Positions 48,420-59,313 of a DNA stretch of 64,000 nt are shown here, in pieces; within the stretch, counting starts at the first letter, position 1; every line of letters starts with the position of its first letter. The notes beneath the pieces are model-generated. The model saw only the letters and a list, made by a program, of their open reading frames with translations, was not told the origin of the DNA and did no database searches. The DNA is taken from assembly GCA_047495785.1 (NCBI GenBank), contig JBLDXI010000001.1:1054001-1118000 (forward strand), in the 5' to 3' direction. The stretch is from Lepidodermella squamata (taxonomy: Eukaryota; Gastrotricha). The position numbers were made by a program, and so were the translations under genes.

Positions 48420-50427
48420 TCAATTAAACTCTGAGTTCCTCGATACCACAGCAGCTTCTAGTTTTGGCCAGTAATCACTCCAGAACTGAATAAAGGAAGA
48501 AAATTTGAAATCAAATAAAAGCTAAAGAAAATTAACTTTACTTGACACTGCCGAAGCTTTAATTCGCATATGAAATCGTCTTTTTCGTAGTGGACTATCG
48601 TCGAGTTGCTGAGCTCGAAATACCGATGGGAGCATTCATCACCTGTGAAAGTCGGCCAGTCTCGCAGCTCATCGCAAGCTTGAGCTGAGCAGGAATCTTT
48701 ACTACCATTGGGGTCTCTTTTCATTCCATTTTAGCGTTAAAATGAATAAATCTAATGAGTGTGTAAAATACCCGGTTGTCACGAAATTGGACCAGTATTG
48801 AAGCAGCTTCTTCGAAAAGGTCTTTTCATCCTCGGCATAGCCGAATTCTGCAGCGTACGGCGCCATTTGCTCGCCGAAGAGGAAGCTCAACTCGTCACCA
48901 TGCAGAACGCCCATCCATTCAGGTACAAAACCCTGTTGAAAATTGAATAGCTCATGGAGATTATTAAATATACAATCCGATGATACGAACCAAAGATGGT
49001 CTGTGAGTGAAATGATATGCATAAACAGGGACTTTGTGGCTAGCCACGATTTTCGCCCATTCGAACGTAGGACAAGAGAAGGCGTAATCACCAGCAGCCT
49101 GGACGACCGCATCAATAATTTCACGTCCCTGAGGAATGCCATTACTTCTCGGCCAGTAATGAAGCTTCATAGCTTGAAGCTGGAGAGGGTCCAGTTGAGG
49201 ATCTGGCGAGCCCATCAGAAGTCGATATCCAATTCTCAAAAGATCTTCGTAATGAGTCAAGTTCAGATTATCCACTGAATGAACATTGTCTTGGGGCGTA
49301 AAAGGCAGCAAAGTCTCGGCGATAGGGCTTTGTATGAAGAACCAAGACCCTTCGTCTTTATTATCGCCGATTATTATCGGAATTTTTGCGAAATCCCCGG
49401 CTAGCAACATATCACGAGGATTCCTCGGCACGAAATCGCCATCAACAATTGGCCCACTGCCAACACCGGTTCCTTGCGAGGATGGATACAAATCTGCCTG
49501 TGCAATGTCCATAGCATCAACAGATCTTAAGCACAAAATGATATCGGAAGCGTTTTGCGATGTTTGATTGCCACACTTCGGCGAAATAAATCGATAAATT
49601 TGATCCATTATGAGTTTATTCGTTCTAGCTGAATGCTGAGCCCACTCTGCGAAAGCAGTGCCGGATTGTATTATCGCGCGGTGGAATAAATTTCTACTGT
49701 GGGGTGATATAAGCAGGTAGGAAACAGTAGCAGCCCCGGCGCTTTCTCCACCGACAGTTACATGGTCCTTATCCCCGCCAAAACTAACGATGTTGCTTTG
49801 AATCCATCTTAAAGCTTCAGTAGCATCCCATAGCCCGGCATTGGCTACAGCGCCGAGGTCATTCGGGCCGAAATACGAGAAGCCGAGAGTTCCGACTCGG
49901 TAATTAAATGTGACAACTACGACATTGCCAAGTCCGCTGAAAATTGTTCCATTGTAGGTGTAAGTCATACTGGAACCAGAAATAAACCCGCCGCCGTAGA
50001 TGAAAGTGTAAACTGGAATGTTCTTCAGGGCTACTCGGCCTTCAATCACGCCATCCAACGTATTTTTCGGTACCCAAATGTTTATCTGAAGGCAGTCTTC
50101 GCCGACTGCTGAATCTACAGGGATGGTATCTCGCGTAAAGTTCAATAAAAGACTTCCGCCAAAGAATTGAGTGCACGTGGTTGCTGGTTTTGTTGCGTCC
50201 AAAACTGATGTCCATGGTTGTTTTGGGACTGGTTTTGCAAATCGAAGTTTCCCAATGGGTGCCTCGGCGAAAGGGATTCCCGTAAACTCATAGACAGGTT
50301 GTTCAGCTTGAATTAACCGACCTCGAATAGGTCCAGCTTTAGTATTTACTACGACGGTCTGCGGATTTTGAGAAGTCACAAGATTCAAGTAGATTGATAG
50401 GATAAGACTAATCCCCAGCAAAGCCAT
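48420..50427 (-). CDS. Carboxylesterase/cholinesterase-like secreted alpha/beta hydrolase 2
   Basis: Exons 50427-48991, 48932-48772, 48716-48542 and 48485-48420 give 612 aa. The signal peptide is at 1-19. The fold landmarks match the paralogue at 41824-43837, but here the oxyanion loop is the canonical YGGGFISG. GESAG, the DEGSWFF Glu and the LHGDELSF His complete the catalytic triad. Exons 2 and 3 are the same length in both genes (161 and 175 nt), and long stretches (for example FAKPVPKQPWTSVLDATKP) are nearly identical. The two copies are separated by the membrane-protein gene and LicD-like gene 15, so the duplication was not simply adjacent, or the intervening genes moved in later. Confidence 0.93.
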
Positions 50428-51098
50428 TTTCTATAAAACTATCAGAGAGCTTCCAACTCTAATGCAGTTTTTCATCAACGCAAGAAATGGTATATTCTTT
50501 TTACTACTTTCTCATGGAGCATTCATGTACACCGGTAAAAAATAGCCGACTCAGTATGTATATGCGATGCCTAGCCCTATACAAATATACAGATGCGGGG
50601 ATATAGTAAAAACAACCGCGATAGAGAGCGCAATTCTCGGTGGTAAAAGTCCGATAACGCCTGGATGATGTGTAATTCACTGATAATAAAGGGTCGAAAG
50701 GAGCGACCTGTTGAAAACTATTGGCTAACTGGGTTAATTGGGTGAAGATGCCGAAAAAGGGGAACTTTGATGACCGCGGCGATTGGTGGGGGATTGCTCT
50801 TTTCTCTTTCCCTAGCAAAGTTTTTTCGGTTTCATATTGTGATTACCTATTACGGCACTCTTATGGGAAATTCGATCATAATCAAATATCAGGTTCTCAG
50901 TCTCATCAGCCTTTTGGCGGAGCTAACGCGAATTCGACAAACTAAACCCAGTTTTCTTCTCACTGAAGCGTCAATAGACCATCTTGTTTTATACGCGGTT
51001 CAGCTTGCCGGCCATCGGCCAGATTTGAGTAAAGGTGTAAATGGATATCCCCTAAATTCACGATTTTCGCAATACCACAGTGGAGCAATTTTTTTTAT
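50428..51098. other. Intergenic stretch upstream of carboxylesterase 2
   Basis: Contains the presumed carboxylesterase 2 promoter and the 3' UTR of LicD-like gene 16. The open frame at 50767-51219 (+) runs antisense into LicD-like 16 exon 3 and is not supported. Confidence 0.4.
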
Positions 51099-52298
51099 TT
51101 ACATTGAAATATTACTCATCTCATGTAATCTCGACAATCGGCTGCAATCAACTTTTGCCAAGTTTTTGAAATCGGTGAAATGTTCTGTCGCATGGTCATA
51201 TCCTCGAGCTGGAAAATAATTAAAGAAAATGTTCCAAAATGTTGACATTTTTTTAGTTGGAAAACTTACATACGCACTCGCGAACGTTGTAGTTCTGCTG
51301 TAGTACTTTATCCGGTTGACGAGGAACGTAGACGTCAACGCCCTCGAAAGTTGAACGTTGTAATGGAAATATCCAATCGTAAGAATAATTGACCTAATAT
51401 GAATGAAAAAATTGGTATAATTCAAATTGAAATCGTAAAAACCTACGAGCCCATAACCGGATGGCTGCTGAATGATGATTTCATTCTGATCCAGACTAGA
51501 ATTACCAGCTATATTGAAGATTCGACTGCCCGTGTGATTCGAGATAGCTCCCATTATAAAAACATCGACAAACGGCCATCTCCAATCGGTTGTTTCTATT
51601 TCTTGTGAGATATTATCCGCTTGCGAGTAGCACTTGAGAATTCCGTTTCGAGAGGTGGCAAATACTGTAAAATTAGTTCCGAATTCCGCCTTAAAATCCG
51701 AGCTCCTGGCAGTAGCATTTTTAATTAAATCCGCGTAGTAATAGGAGTCTTTTTCTTCATCCAGTGAAGGAAACACGGCAATATCAACGTCATCGTCCCA
51801 AGGAATGAATTTACCGCGATGTCGGTACCAGCCGATAAGCGATCCGTAAAATATTGAATGGGTAAGGTTAGCGAGCTCTAACATCCGATTGCAAGCCTTG
51901 AGCGTCAAACGCATAGATTCATATTGATTTTCGGTGAAAGACGGGGCGAAAATCGTTTTGATTTCCGAATCAGTCAAGTTAGTCTGGTAAATTCGTGGAC
52001 CGTCGTGCTGAGTCCTATTCCTAATGACGTCGATTAGGCGAAGCATGTCCGCAAATTTAAGGACGAGTTTTTTTATATTCTCAGTTTGATCTGATGACAT
52101 AGAATTGTTGTGGTCAGGGTTGATAGCATCCTCGGACTTTCGTATTTGTCCTTTCTCGATAAGATCCTTTTTTGGTGACGGAGTTCGCAATTGAAGGTCG
52201 AATATCAGCATATTCGCTGCGATGGCAGTAAAGAGAATCGCAGCGAATAAATACCGCAAAAATTGAGAAAATGACGGATAGGATATTGGATAATGCAT
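51099..52298 (-). CDS. LicD-like gene 16
   Basis: Exons 52298-51447, 51393-51270 and 51208-51099 give 361 aa. Both introns (53 and 61 nt) are free of stops, so the genomic sequence also reads as one 399-codon frame. In that unspliced frame the FEG exon is out of register, so the spliced model is preferred. Anchor at about 13-31, Ser/Asn-rich stem. Blocks: YGSLIGWYRH, IPWDDDVDIAVFP, WRWPFVDVFIM. Exon 2 gives YDWIFPLQRSTFEGVDVYVP. The last exon has YDHATEHF, with Ala for Arg as in gene 13, and DCSRLSRLHEMSNI, with Ser for Thr in the final T-N. Confidence 0.88.
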   Translation of the reverse strand: MHYPISYPSFSQFLRYLFAAILFTAIAANMLIFDLQLRTPSPKKDLIEKGQIRKSEDAINPDHNNSMSSDQTENIKKLVLKFADMLRLIDVIRNRTQHDGPRIYQTNLTDSEIKTIFAPSFTENQYESMRLTLKACNRMLELANLTHSIFYGSLIGWYRHRGKFIPWDDDVDIAVFPSLDEEKDSYYYADLIKNATARSSDFKAEFGTNFTVFATSRNGILKCYSQADNISQEIETTDWRWPFVDVFIMGAISNHTGSRIFNIAGNSSLDQNEIIIQQPSGYGLVGFYDFNLNYTNFFIHIRSIILTIGYFHYNVQLSRALTSTFLVNRIKYYSRTTTFASAYVSFPTKKMSTFWNIFFNYFPARGYDHATEHFTDFKNLAKVDCSRLSRLHEMSNISM

Positions 52299-52484
52299 GA
52301 TAATATGAAGGGTGTTTATAAGAAAATTGGTTCAATTCCCTGAGTGTCAGGATAGTCAAATACTGGCCTCTTACTGCAGGACATGCCACACATACCACGT
52401 ATTACAATGAAAAAATGGTTGGCAGCAAGTTTTTGAACCTGCTAAACGCTTTATTTTTTATACCTACGACCAGGGCGCTTTATT

Positions 52485-53630
52485 TCAATCTAGATTTTCA
52501 CCCAATAGCTCATACTCATGAGGGTAATTTGGCTCCAAATTAGTTAGATTATACATGAAGCTGAGCTGGCTACAATTGACGACCCCACGATCTTCGATAG
52601 ACTTGATTTCTAGTTCTTTAAGGTGGTCGTATTCACGGGCTAAATATGAATGAATTAAACATTTTATTAGGTTACAATAATTTAACTCACATTTGCAAAT
52701 ACGGAAGTTGTAGTTTTGCCTCAATATCGGCTCAATTTTGTTAGGGATATTCACATCCATATCCTCGAATGTAGATCTCCGCAGAGGGAAAACCCAGTCG
52801 TATCGAAATAACACCATGCCTTGGAAAGCGTATGGCTGCTGAATGATGATATCAGCTGTATCTCCTGCGCTAAATTCCCCGACAACATTGGCGATCTCCT
52901 GGTGCGTTGAATTATAGTAGGCGCCCATTAGAAAGACGTCAACATAAGGCCATCGCCATTTATCGGTGTTAGGCAGTGGTTGCGAGATATCAGGCGATGG
53001 TGAGTAACATTTGATAGTCCTAAGAACATCATTAACTACGATCGAAAAATTATCGAACCTCGGGAAGCCCGCCATGGATGTCTTCAAAACCGTATAATAA
53101 TCCGTAATGTTTCGAAGTTTTTCCGAAGATGGGAAGATAACGATGTCGATATCATCATCCCAGGGGATGAAATGACCAGCATGACGGTACCAGCCGAGAA
53201 GAGAGCCGTAATAGAGTGAATACGTGAAATTGGCCTGTTCCAGGATCTCAATGCATGTTTTTAAGGTGAATTTCAGCGCTTGCCGTTGTTTTTCGCTAAT
53301 TTGAGGCGAGAAAAGCCGAACCATATCTGACTTCGTGAGATTCGTCCTGAATGCTAATTTGGTAGTTGTCTCCTCCTGAGGAAACATGAGATTTCTAAGG
53401 CCAGAAAGCTCATCTCGAAAATCATTCAAATCGATAAATTGAAGTTTCTCTGTAAAAGTTTCAGGACTTCTAGTCGTCTCAGTGAAGTAGTACTTGAAGT
53501 TCCAAGCTGCGATGATGTCTCGATAGGACTTATCTTCGTTCAGTTCCACGTAGAATAGCAGCAGCATTGTAACGAAAGTCGGCAGGAAAATAAGCGCTAA
53601 ACATAACGCTCGACGTTGTAGGTAATTCAT
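52485..53630 (-). CDS. LicD-like gene 17 (intron 1 absent)
   Basis: Two exons, 53630-52691 and 52639-52485, give 364 aa. The anchor is at about 9-28. Blocks: YGSLLGWYRH, IPWDDDIDIVIFP, WRWPYVDVFLM. The catalytic exon continues into YDWVFPLRRSTFEDMDVNIP, with FED in place of FEG. The remaining intron (52640-52690) is 51 nt, a multiple of three and stop-free, so retaining it would add 17 residues without a frameshift. The last exon has YDHLKELE and NCSQLSFMYNLTNLEP, then a 13-residue tail. Confidence 0.88.
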   Translation of the reverse strand: MNYLQRRALCLALIFLPTFVTMLLLFYVELNEDKSYRDIIAAWNFKYYFTETTRSPETFTEKLQFIDLNDFRDELSGLRNLMFPQEETTTKLAFRTNLTKSDMVRLFSPQISEKQRQALKFTLKTCIEILEQANFTYSLYYGSLLGWYRHAGHFIPWDDDIDIVIFPSSEKLRNITDYYTVLKTSMAGFPRFDNFSIVVNDVLRTIKCYSPSPDISQPLPNTDKWRWPYVDVFLMGAYYNSTHQEIANVVGEFSAGDTADIIIQQPYAFQGMVLFRYDWVFPLRRSTFEDMDVNIPNKIEPILRQNYNFRICKCELNYCNLIKCLIHSYLAREYDHLKELEIKSIEDRGVVNCSQLSFMYNLTNLEPNYPHEYELLGENLD

Positions 53631-53810
53631 GCGCTATTTCGTCAGCAAATTTCAAGGTACTAAAAAGTGTTGCACATAATGTAACAATGCGTACAAATTT
53701 TGTAAATAGGCTTTTGTATAACGAGTGCAAAGTTTGTATAACGAGTGCCTCAAAGTGTGAATTTGGTATTACAAACTTTTTATTCAATTTTCAAGTGGAA
53801 AAATGGGTGA

Positions 53811-54914
53811 TCATTTGATGTTTGTTACACGGAGTAGTCTTTTCAGGATCTTGCAAGCAACTTTTGGCAGAGAAAAATTTCCGACAGCCGAGTCAAAGCG
53901 ATAGAGCCATTGGCTTGCTGAGAAAATGTTGAATTTAGCTAAATTTTGATCATTTTTTTTTATAAAATACCTTGACACGATTCGATGTGATAGATCCTTT
54001 TCAGAATTTTGAGCGGCTGATTAGGGACGTAGACAGGAATTCCCTCAAGCTTTGAAGGCTTCAAAGGGAAAACCCAATCGAAAGGATATGCCAACTGTGA
54101 AAATATGTAAAAATAAATTGCTTAAAAATATAAATTACGTTACTTTGCCCCGCCGCCAATGATGTCGAGCTTTGATGACTAAATTTCGCGATATTTCAGA
54201 ATGAATTCGGTCGAAATTGTAGAAAACCGCAGATTTATTGATTAAGGACGCAGCTTGGACGATGTTAATGTCAACGAAGGGCCATCTCCAGTTTTGAACG
54301 GGGCTTGATACGTCGCTATCAGTCGAAAAACATTTGACATTGATCGTACCGCCTTCGAAATCTTCGGCAAACGTTGAAAAATTGCCAAATTTGCGTTGGA
54401 AAGTTGCGTTTGTAATGGCGATTTCAAGCAGAGACCACGCGATGCCCATTCCTCCAGCGTGATTGTCTCGCCTTGGGTAAACGACCAGCTCCAAATGATC
54501 ACTCCATGGGATGAAACTGTGGTCATGTCGGTACCAGCCGAGTAAAGTACCATGAAATAGAGAGAATTCAATGCCAGCATTATTTAAAAGCTCAATACAG
54601 CCTTTTAGAGTTTTACGACTTGCTTCAAGTTCCGAAGCGTTCAGAGCCGGGGCGAAAGCTTCTTTGATTTCTGTCAAATCGTCCAGCTGTTCAAACCGGT
54701 GGGGTGAAGCGTATTCTGAAAGGCCTATCTCAGCCTTAGTTCCAACCTCGTGATGATCCGATAAGGTAATTTCGCTTTTCGGCGGTTTTGTCGTAGTAGT
54801 AAGGTCGCGAGTTGAATCATCGAAGAAACATGGCTTTCCCAGGGTGAAGATGGTTAGCAGAAGGCTCGATGCGAAGACAACGACCAAAAGGCATTGCACA
54901 AAGCTGTTTCTCAT
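53811..54914 (-). CDS. LicD-like gene 18, probable pseudoenzyme (acidic motif lost)
   Basis: Exons 54914-54144, 54094-53971 and 53917-53811 give 333 aa. Longer starts exist (ATG 54947, or GTG 54989). GTLLGWYRH is intact, but the usual IPWDDDID reads IPWSDHLE: two of the three consecutive Asp are replaced and the following Asp is Glu. WRWPFVDI is kept. The last exon has also drifted, with QWLYRF instead of WNHR and ACKILKRLLRVTNIK instead of CSxL..Y..TNL. There is no stop, frameshift or broken splice site, so the protein is probably still made but unlikely to catalyse transfer. An alternative acceptor would start exon 3 at 53938. Confidence 0.82.
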
Positions 54915-55106
54915 GGCATTACCTGAAAAGCACTTGTTACGGGCCATGCTGAGGTTTTTTACGCCTCTTAATGCCACAATGGCTAACACGAGCGTTGGCG
55001 TATTTACGTTGTTTATACAAAAAGGTGACCGTAAAAAATCTCAGTTAGGAGCCTTTTTATTTTAATGAGAAACTATCACAGATCTCTCGAGTTGCCAAGT
55101 TAATAA

Positions 55107-56453
55107 TTAATATTGGGTCATGTTCACGGTGGAGAAATGAGCATAATCGTCTTCAGTCATAGATTTATCTTGCTCGAATCCGAATCTCGGCCGTTTCGCG
55201 CGGTATTTCGGCCAGATTAAATTCGTAAAATTGTAATAATTCGCCAGCCTCGAGCAGTTAACAGTTCCAATCGATGTCCTCGATAGTCCTTTCTCCAAGC
55301 TATGAATATACCACGGAGCTGAAGAAAATAAAAAAAATAAAAAAATTACTTGAAAATGGGGAGTCTCACATTGACAAAGCCGAAGATTGTAAGATCTAAC
55401 AAGAACTTTTCCCGGGTTATTCGGTACGAAAACATCGACAGATTCGAACTTGGCAGGTTTCAGCGGGAAGATCCAGTCGTAAGGGTAAGAAAATTTGCTT
55501 TTCGAGGTTTGGCCAATCAGGCGGACGAAAATATTCTCGCTGATTTCAGAGAAATTTCTCATCAAATTTCTGTACTCCTTCCCGGTTTTCAACGAAATTC
55601 CTTCTGCGACGAAGAAATCAATGTAAGGCCAATTCCATTGCTTCCCTGGGACGCTTTTCGAGTATTCAGGTGATAGTGAAAAACATTTAATTGTATCCTT
55701 ATTGTAAGGGATCATGTTGAATTTCCCGAAAGTTGTTAGAAATGTCAAATTTGACAATGCCGTGCTTCTCATCCTTACCGCCATCTCGGTATTACTCGGA
55801 AAATCCGAGTCGGAAAAAATCACTAAATCCATGTCATCGTCCCAGGGTATAAAGCTACCATTATGGCGATACCAGCCAATCAAAGAGCCGAACATTAACG
55901 AAAAGTTCAGCTTCGCCGATCGGACGAGTTCGACGCAACCTTTCAAAACATGTCGGTACATTTCGTAATCGGTTTTCGAAAGTCTTCGGCGGTAAACATC
56001 TCTCATTTCTTCGTCCGTGAAATTGCTTCGATAAATCTTTTCCGCTTCGTTGACGTTATGAAAGTAGTCGTAATAGCTAACGTTATACGTCGCTTCCATT
56101 TCCGTAGAATTGGCCGAAATTCGCGTTGTTGTTCGCCTTACCCTTGACCGAGTATCTTCGCTTTTGCGGATTTCAAGTTGGAACGACGTTGTTTTTAATG
56201 GAACCTCCTTTGCCCCAGATTGGGAAGACAGCTGAGAAAGCATCTTAGGTTTGCGAGTTTTGTCCTCATGATAATAGAAAACAGCACTCTCGGCGTAAAG
56301 ATCGAAAAATTCCGATTTTTCCGCGTCATTTCCAGACGGAATAGGATCAATTTTATCCGGCTGGTTTTCCCAAAATATAAAAATTGTTAATATTGCTACA
56401 GCGATGATAGTTACTAGCCTATAAGCTAGCCGTTTTAATACTAGCATAGTCAT
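55107..56453 (-). CDS. LicD-like gene 19 (intron 1 absent, long stem)
   Basis: Exons 56453-55370 and 55318-55107 give 431 aa. The anchor is at about 12-29. The stem is about 130 residues long and includes YNVSYYDYFH, shared with gene 20. Blocks: FGSLIGWYRH, IPWDDDMDLVIFS, and WNWPYIDFFVA, with Asn for Arg. YDWIFPLKPAKFESVDVFVP follows without an intron. The single intron (55319-55369, 51 nt) is stop-free and in frame. The C-terminus replaces the His-Arg motif by WYIHSLEKG, keeps NCSRLANYYNFTNL, and adds a tail of about 40 residues. It is a sister of gene 20. Confidence 0.88.
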   Translation of the reverse strand: MTMLVLKRLAYRLVTIIAVAILTIFIFWENQPDKIDPIPSGNDAEKSEFFDLYAESAVFYYHEDKTRKPKMLSQLSSQSGAKEVPLKTTSFQLEIRKSEDTRSRVRRTTTRISANSTEMEATYNVSYYDYFHNVNEAEKIYRSNFTDEEMRDVYRRRLSKTDYEMYRHVLKGCVELVRSAKLNFSLMFGSLIGWYRHNGSFIPWDDDMDLVIFSDSDFPSNTEMAVRMRSTALSNLTFLTTFGKFNMIPYNKDTIKCFSLSPEYSKSVPGKQWNWPYIDFFVAEGISLKTGKEYRNLMRNFSEISENIFVRLIGQTSKSKFSYPYDWIFPLKPAKFESVDVFVPNNPGKVLVRSYNLRLCQCETPHFQVIFLFFLFSSAPWYIHSLEKGLSRTSIGTVNCSRLANYYNFTNLIWPKYRAKRPRFGFEQDKSMTEDDYAHFSTVNMTQY

Positions 56454-56637
56454 CTCGTAACACTATGTAACATGAAATGCTTGAGCCTTGTAGCGAGTAG
56501 GATGGACAAAAACAAAATGTTTGTCAACACCGAGTGCACAGTTTTAACGTTTTGATACTCATCAGTATTACTTTTATTTTTTTCGAGAAATTCGGATGCT
56601 TATTTATATCACAGATCGCCGAAGAATTGGAATTGCC

Positions 56638-57905
56638 TCATAGATTCAACTTGCTTGTATCGAATCTTAGTCGCTTTGCGAGAATGTTCGGCCAGCTTAA
56701 ATTCGTAAAATTATATAAATTTGCGAGCCTGGTACAGTTGACAGCGGCAATAAGTCTCCTCGATAACCCTTTCTCCAAGCTGTGAATGTACCAGGAGGCT
56801 AAAAAATATTGTTGAAGAATAGAAAAAATAGCTATGAAAATATCAAAGTCTTACATTGACAAAGCCGCAGAGTGTAAGACCTGATTAGAACTTTTCCAGG
56901 GCTATTCGGTACGAAAACATCGACAGATTCGAACTTGGCAGGTCTCAGCGGGAAGATCCAGTCGTAAGGGTAAATGAATTTGCTCTGCGGAATTTGACCT
57001 GGAAGACGGACAAGCAGATCGGAGTCATCTTTGCCAACTCTCATCGGCTTTTTCATCGAGGTATGTCTATCAAGTATCTCTGCGACTAAAATGTCGATGT
57101 AAGGCCACATCCACGGATATCCTGGGACAATTTTCGAATATCCACGCGATGTTGAATAGCATTTAATTGTATCCTTGTTAGACGGCAATATGTCAAACCT
57201 TCCGAATGTTGTAAGGAATGTAAAATTTGACAATGCCGCCATTTTCATTCTAACCGCAATGTCGATATTACTCGCCCAGCTATTGTCGGGAAAAATGACT
57301 AGATCAACATCGTCGTCCCAGGGAATGAAGCTCTCGTTATGCCGATACCAGCCTATTAAAGAGCCAAACATCAACGAAAAGCTCAGTTTTGCCGACCTTG
57401 CTAGCTCGGTACATCCTTTCAATACATGTCGGTAGGCCTGGTATTCGGAGTCTGACAATGCTCGTCGATAAACTGTTCCCAGCTCTTCGTCCGTAAGGTT
57501 GCTTCGATAAACCTTTGTCTCATTGAATTCGTGAAAGTAGTCATAATAGCTGACATTGTACGTCGCTTCGAGCTCGGTAATATTACCCGAGCTTACCGTT
57601 GTAGTTCGCCTTATTATTGCAGCTGTTTTTGCTGTTTCCGATTTCTTCGCATCTGATTGGGAAGGTCGAGAAAGCCGCGGCAAAGTAATGGAAACTTTAG
57701 GCTCTGTTTCGTCCTCGTGGTAATAGAAAAAATCATTCTCCTTAACGAAAGGTCCCATGATTTTCGCCGTTTTCGCGACTTCTGGAAACTGAATTGGCGT
57801 TTCATCGGCCTGCCAATTGCTTAGAAGCGTTAAAATTGACAATGCTGCTACAACGATCAAAATTAGTCGTTTCGAAGTTAGCCGACGTAATACTACCTTA
57901 TGCAT
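56638..57905 (-). CDS. LicD-like gene 20 (intron 1 absent, long stem)
   Basis: Exons 57905-56855 and 56798-56638 give 403 aa. The anchor is at about 11-28. The stem shares YNVSYYDYFHEFNE and a Ser/Thr-rich region with gene 19. Blocks: FGSLIGWYRH, IPWDDDVDLVIFP, and WMWPYIDILVA, with Met for Arg. YDWIFPLRPAKFESVDVFVP is continuous with the catalytic exon. The last exon reads WYIHSLEKG, NCTRLANLYNFTNLSWP and a short tail. Genes 19 and 20 are the clearest recent tandem pair in the right half of the array, and they share an unusual C-terminal extension. Confidence 0.88.
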
Positions 57906-58015
57906 CTCGTTTCACAGGTAAAAGATCTACTTGAACTAATGATGCTAATAGTAATACTTATGCATAAAAAATAGACAGCAAGTGCATCATAATTTTATTA
58001 CGTTTAACAGCAATT

Positions 58016-59313
58016 TTAATACTCATCATAAGCCGCATAAAATTCCTGGATCTCATCCAAGTTGGTTAATTTCGATATCGCTGCGATTTGCGAACAGTTC
58101 ACCGAAACAAATTGCTCAGCTGGTTCAGCCACATTCAAATATGCTGGAAATTAATCCAAGATTTATTCTTTAATTTTCCGGCGATTTTGGCTTAAATTAT
58201 TACCTGAGCAAAGGTCCAGGTGATAATCAGCTGATAGGACCGACAGGGGATTGCTTGGAACAAAAGTCTCGATGCCTTCAAATTCGGTAGGTACCAGCGG
58301 AAAGATGTCATCAATGTGAAAAATTTGCTGAAAATTGAACATTTTATGAGAAATTTTGTAGTAATTTTCCGACATCTTACTGTTTCATTTAGCTCGAAAC
58401 CAGCTGGTGTGATCGCAACATCTCTGCAGGCCAAATTTGCATAAGCAACCAAATTGTGGAGGCTTACATTAGTGGAGATAGACTGGGCCTCCATCAAAAA
58501 GATGCTCACATACGGTTGGGAACGTTTGCTTTCAGACGAAATTTGCAAGCATTTCAAATAATTGCCAGATTCCAGAACATTCAACTTCGGAAATTTCGAC
58601 CTGAATGCCTGATTTCGGCTAGCATTATCGTTCAAAAGCCGAGCGACAAATGAGGTGTTCCACGGGTGATTAAATGACGAGAATAGCGCCAGGTGGGCCG
58701 CTTCATTCCACGGGACAAAACCAGCATCGTGTCGGTACCAGCCGAGCAGCGAATCGTAAAATAACGAGTAGGCTATCCCAGAATTTTCAAGCATTTCAAT
58801 GCAACCGCGAAGGGTCGATATTAACAAATTTCGGTCATCCTGCTTTAATTTCGGCCCGAAATAATTTAAAAGCTGAGCCTGATTTAAAACCGATGAATTC
58901 ACGTGAGAGAGCTGGTGTTCAGTCAGCCCTTCGAGAGGATCAAAGTCGCTCGAATTAGTTGCTGGCAATGTTTCATTGCCGGGATCCTTCGGCAGAAATG
59001 CGGCGCCGAAAGCAGTTAGAGGTTTTTCAGTGTTGAACCGACTTCTTTTCCGCTTGACTGATTTCGGCGTTGGAACCGCGAACGGCTCCAGACGCTTTCG
59101 AACTTGAAACTCGAGAATTTTAACATTAATTTCAGCCTCAATCGAAGTTTTCGGCTCGGTATGTACGAATATTTGTTCGTATTTAGAATGCTGACTGGGC
59201 GGGCTAGTGGCTCCAGGCCGTTCGGTAACAACAATGTAAACAGCCTCAGCCACCAGGGCAGTGATGATAAAGACAGCAATTAAGCCTCGATTCGCGATTA
59301 AAAATGCAATCAT
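58016..59313 (-). CDS. LicD-like gene 21, probable pseudoenzyme (catalytic and aromatic blocks lost)
   Basis: Exons 59313-58381, 58327-58204 and 58143-58016 give 394 aa. The anchor is at about 9-29 and the stem is long. The GWYRH segment persists (SLLGWYRH), but the acidic block reads VPWNEAAHLALF with no aspartate left. The WRWPF(V/L)DIF block has degraded to SQPYVSIFLM. The His-Arg motif is gone, yet the C-terminal NCSQIAAISKLTNLDEI is kept. All splice sites and the reading frame are intact, which argues for a constrained non-catalytic role rather than a dead gene. Expression evidence would be needed to tell these apart. Confidence 0.82.

Noticed and set aside
51099-52298. A single-exon 399-residue reading of LicD-like gene 16
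   Set aside because: The middle segment would read the conserved FEG exon out of frame. Splicing two short introns restores YDWIFPLQRSTFEG and the usual exon plan.
54915-54989. An extended N-terminus for LicD-like gene 18
   Set aside because: The farthest frame starts at GTG. The segment just before ATG 54914 contains an acceptor-like TTTTCAG, and the shorter start places the anchor as in the paralogues.
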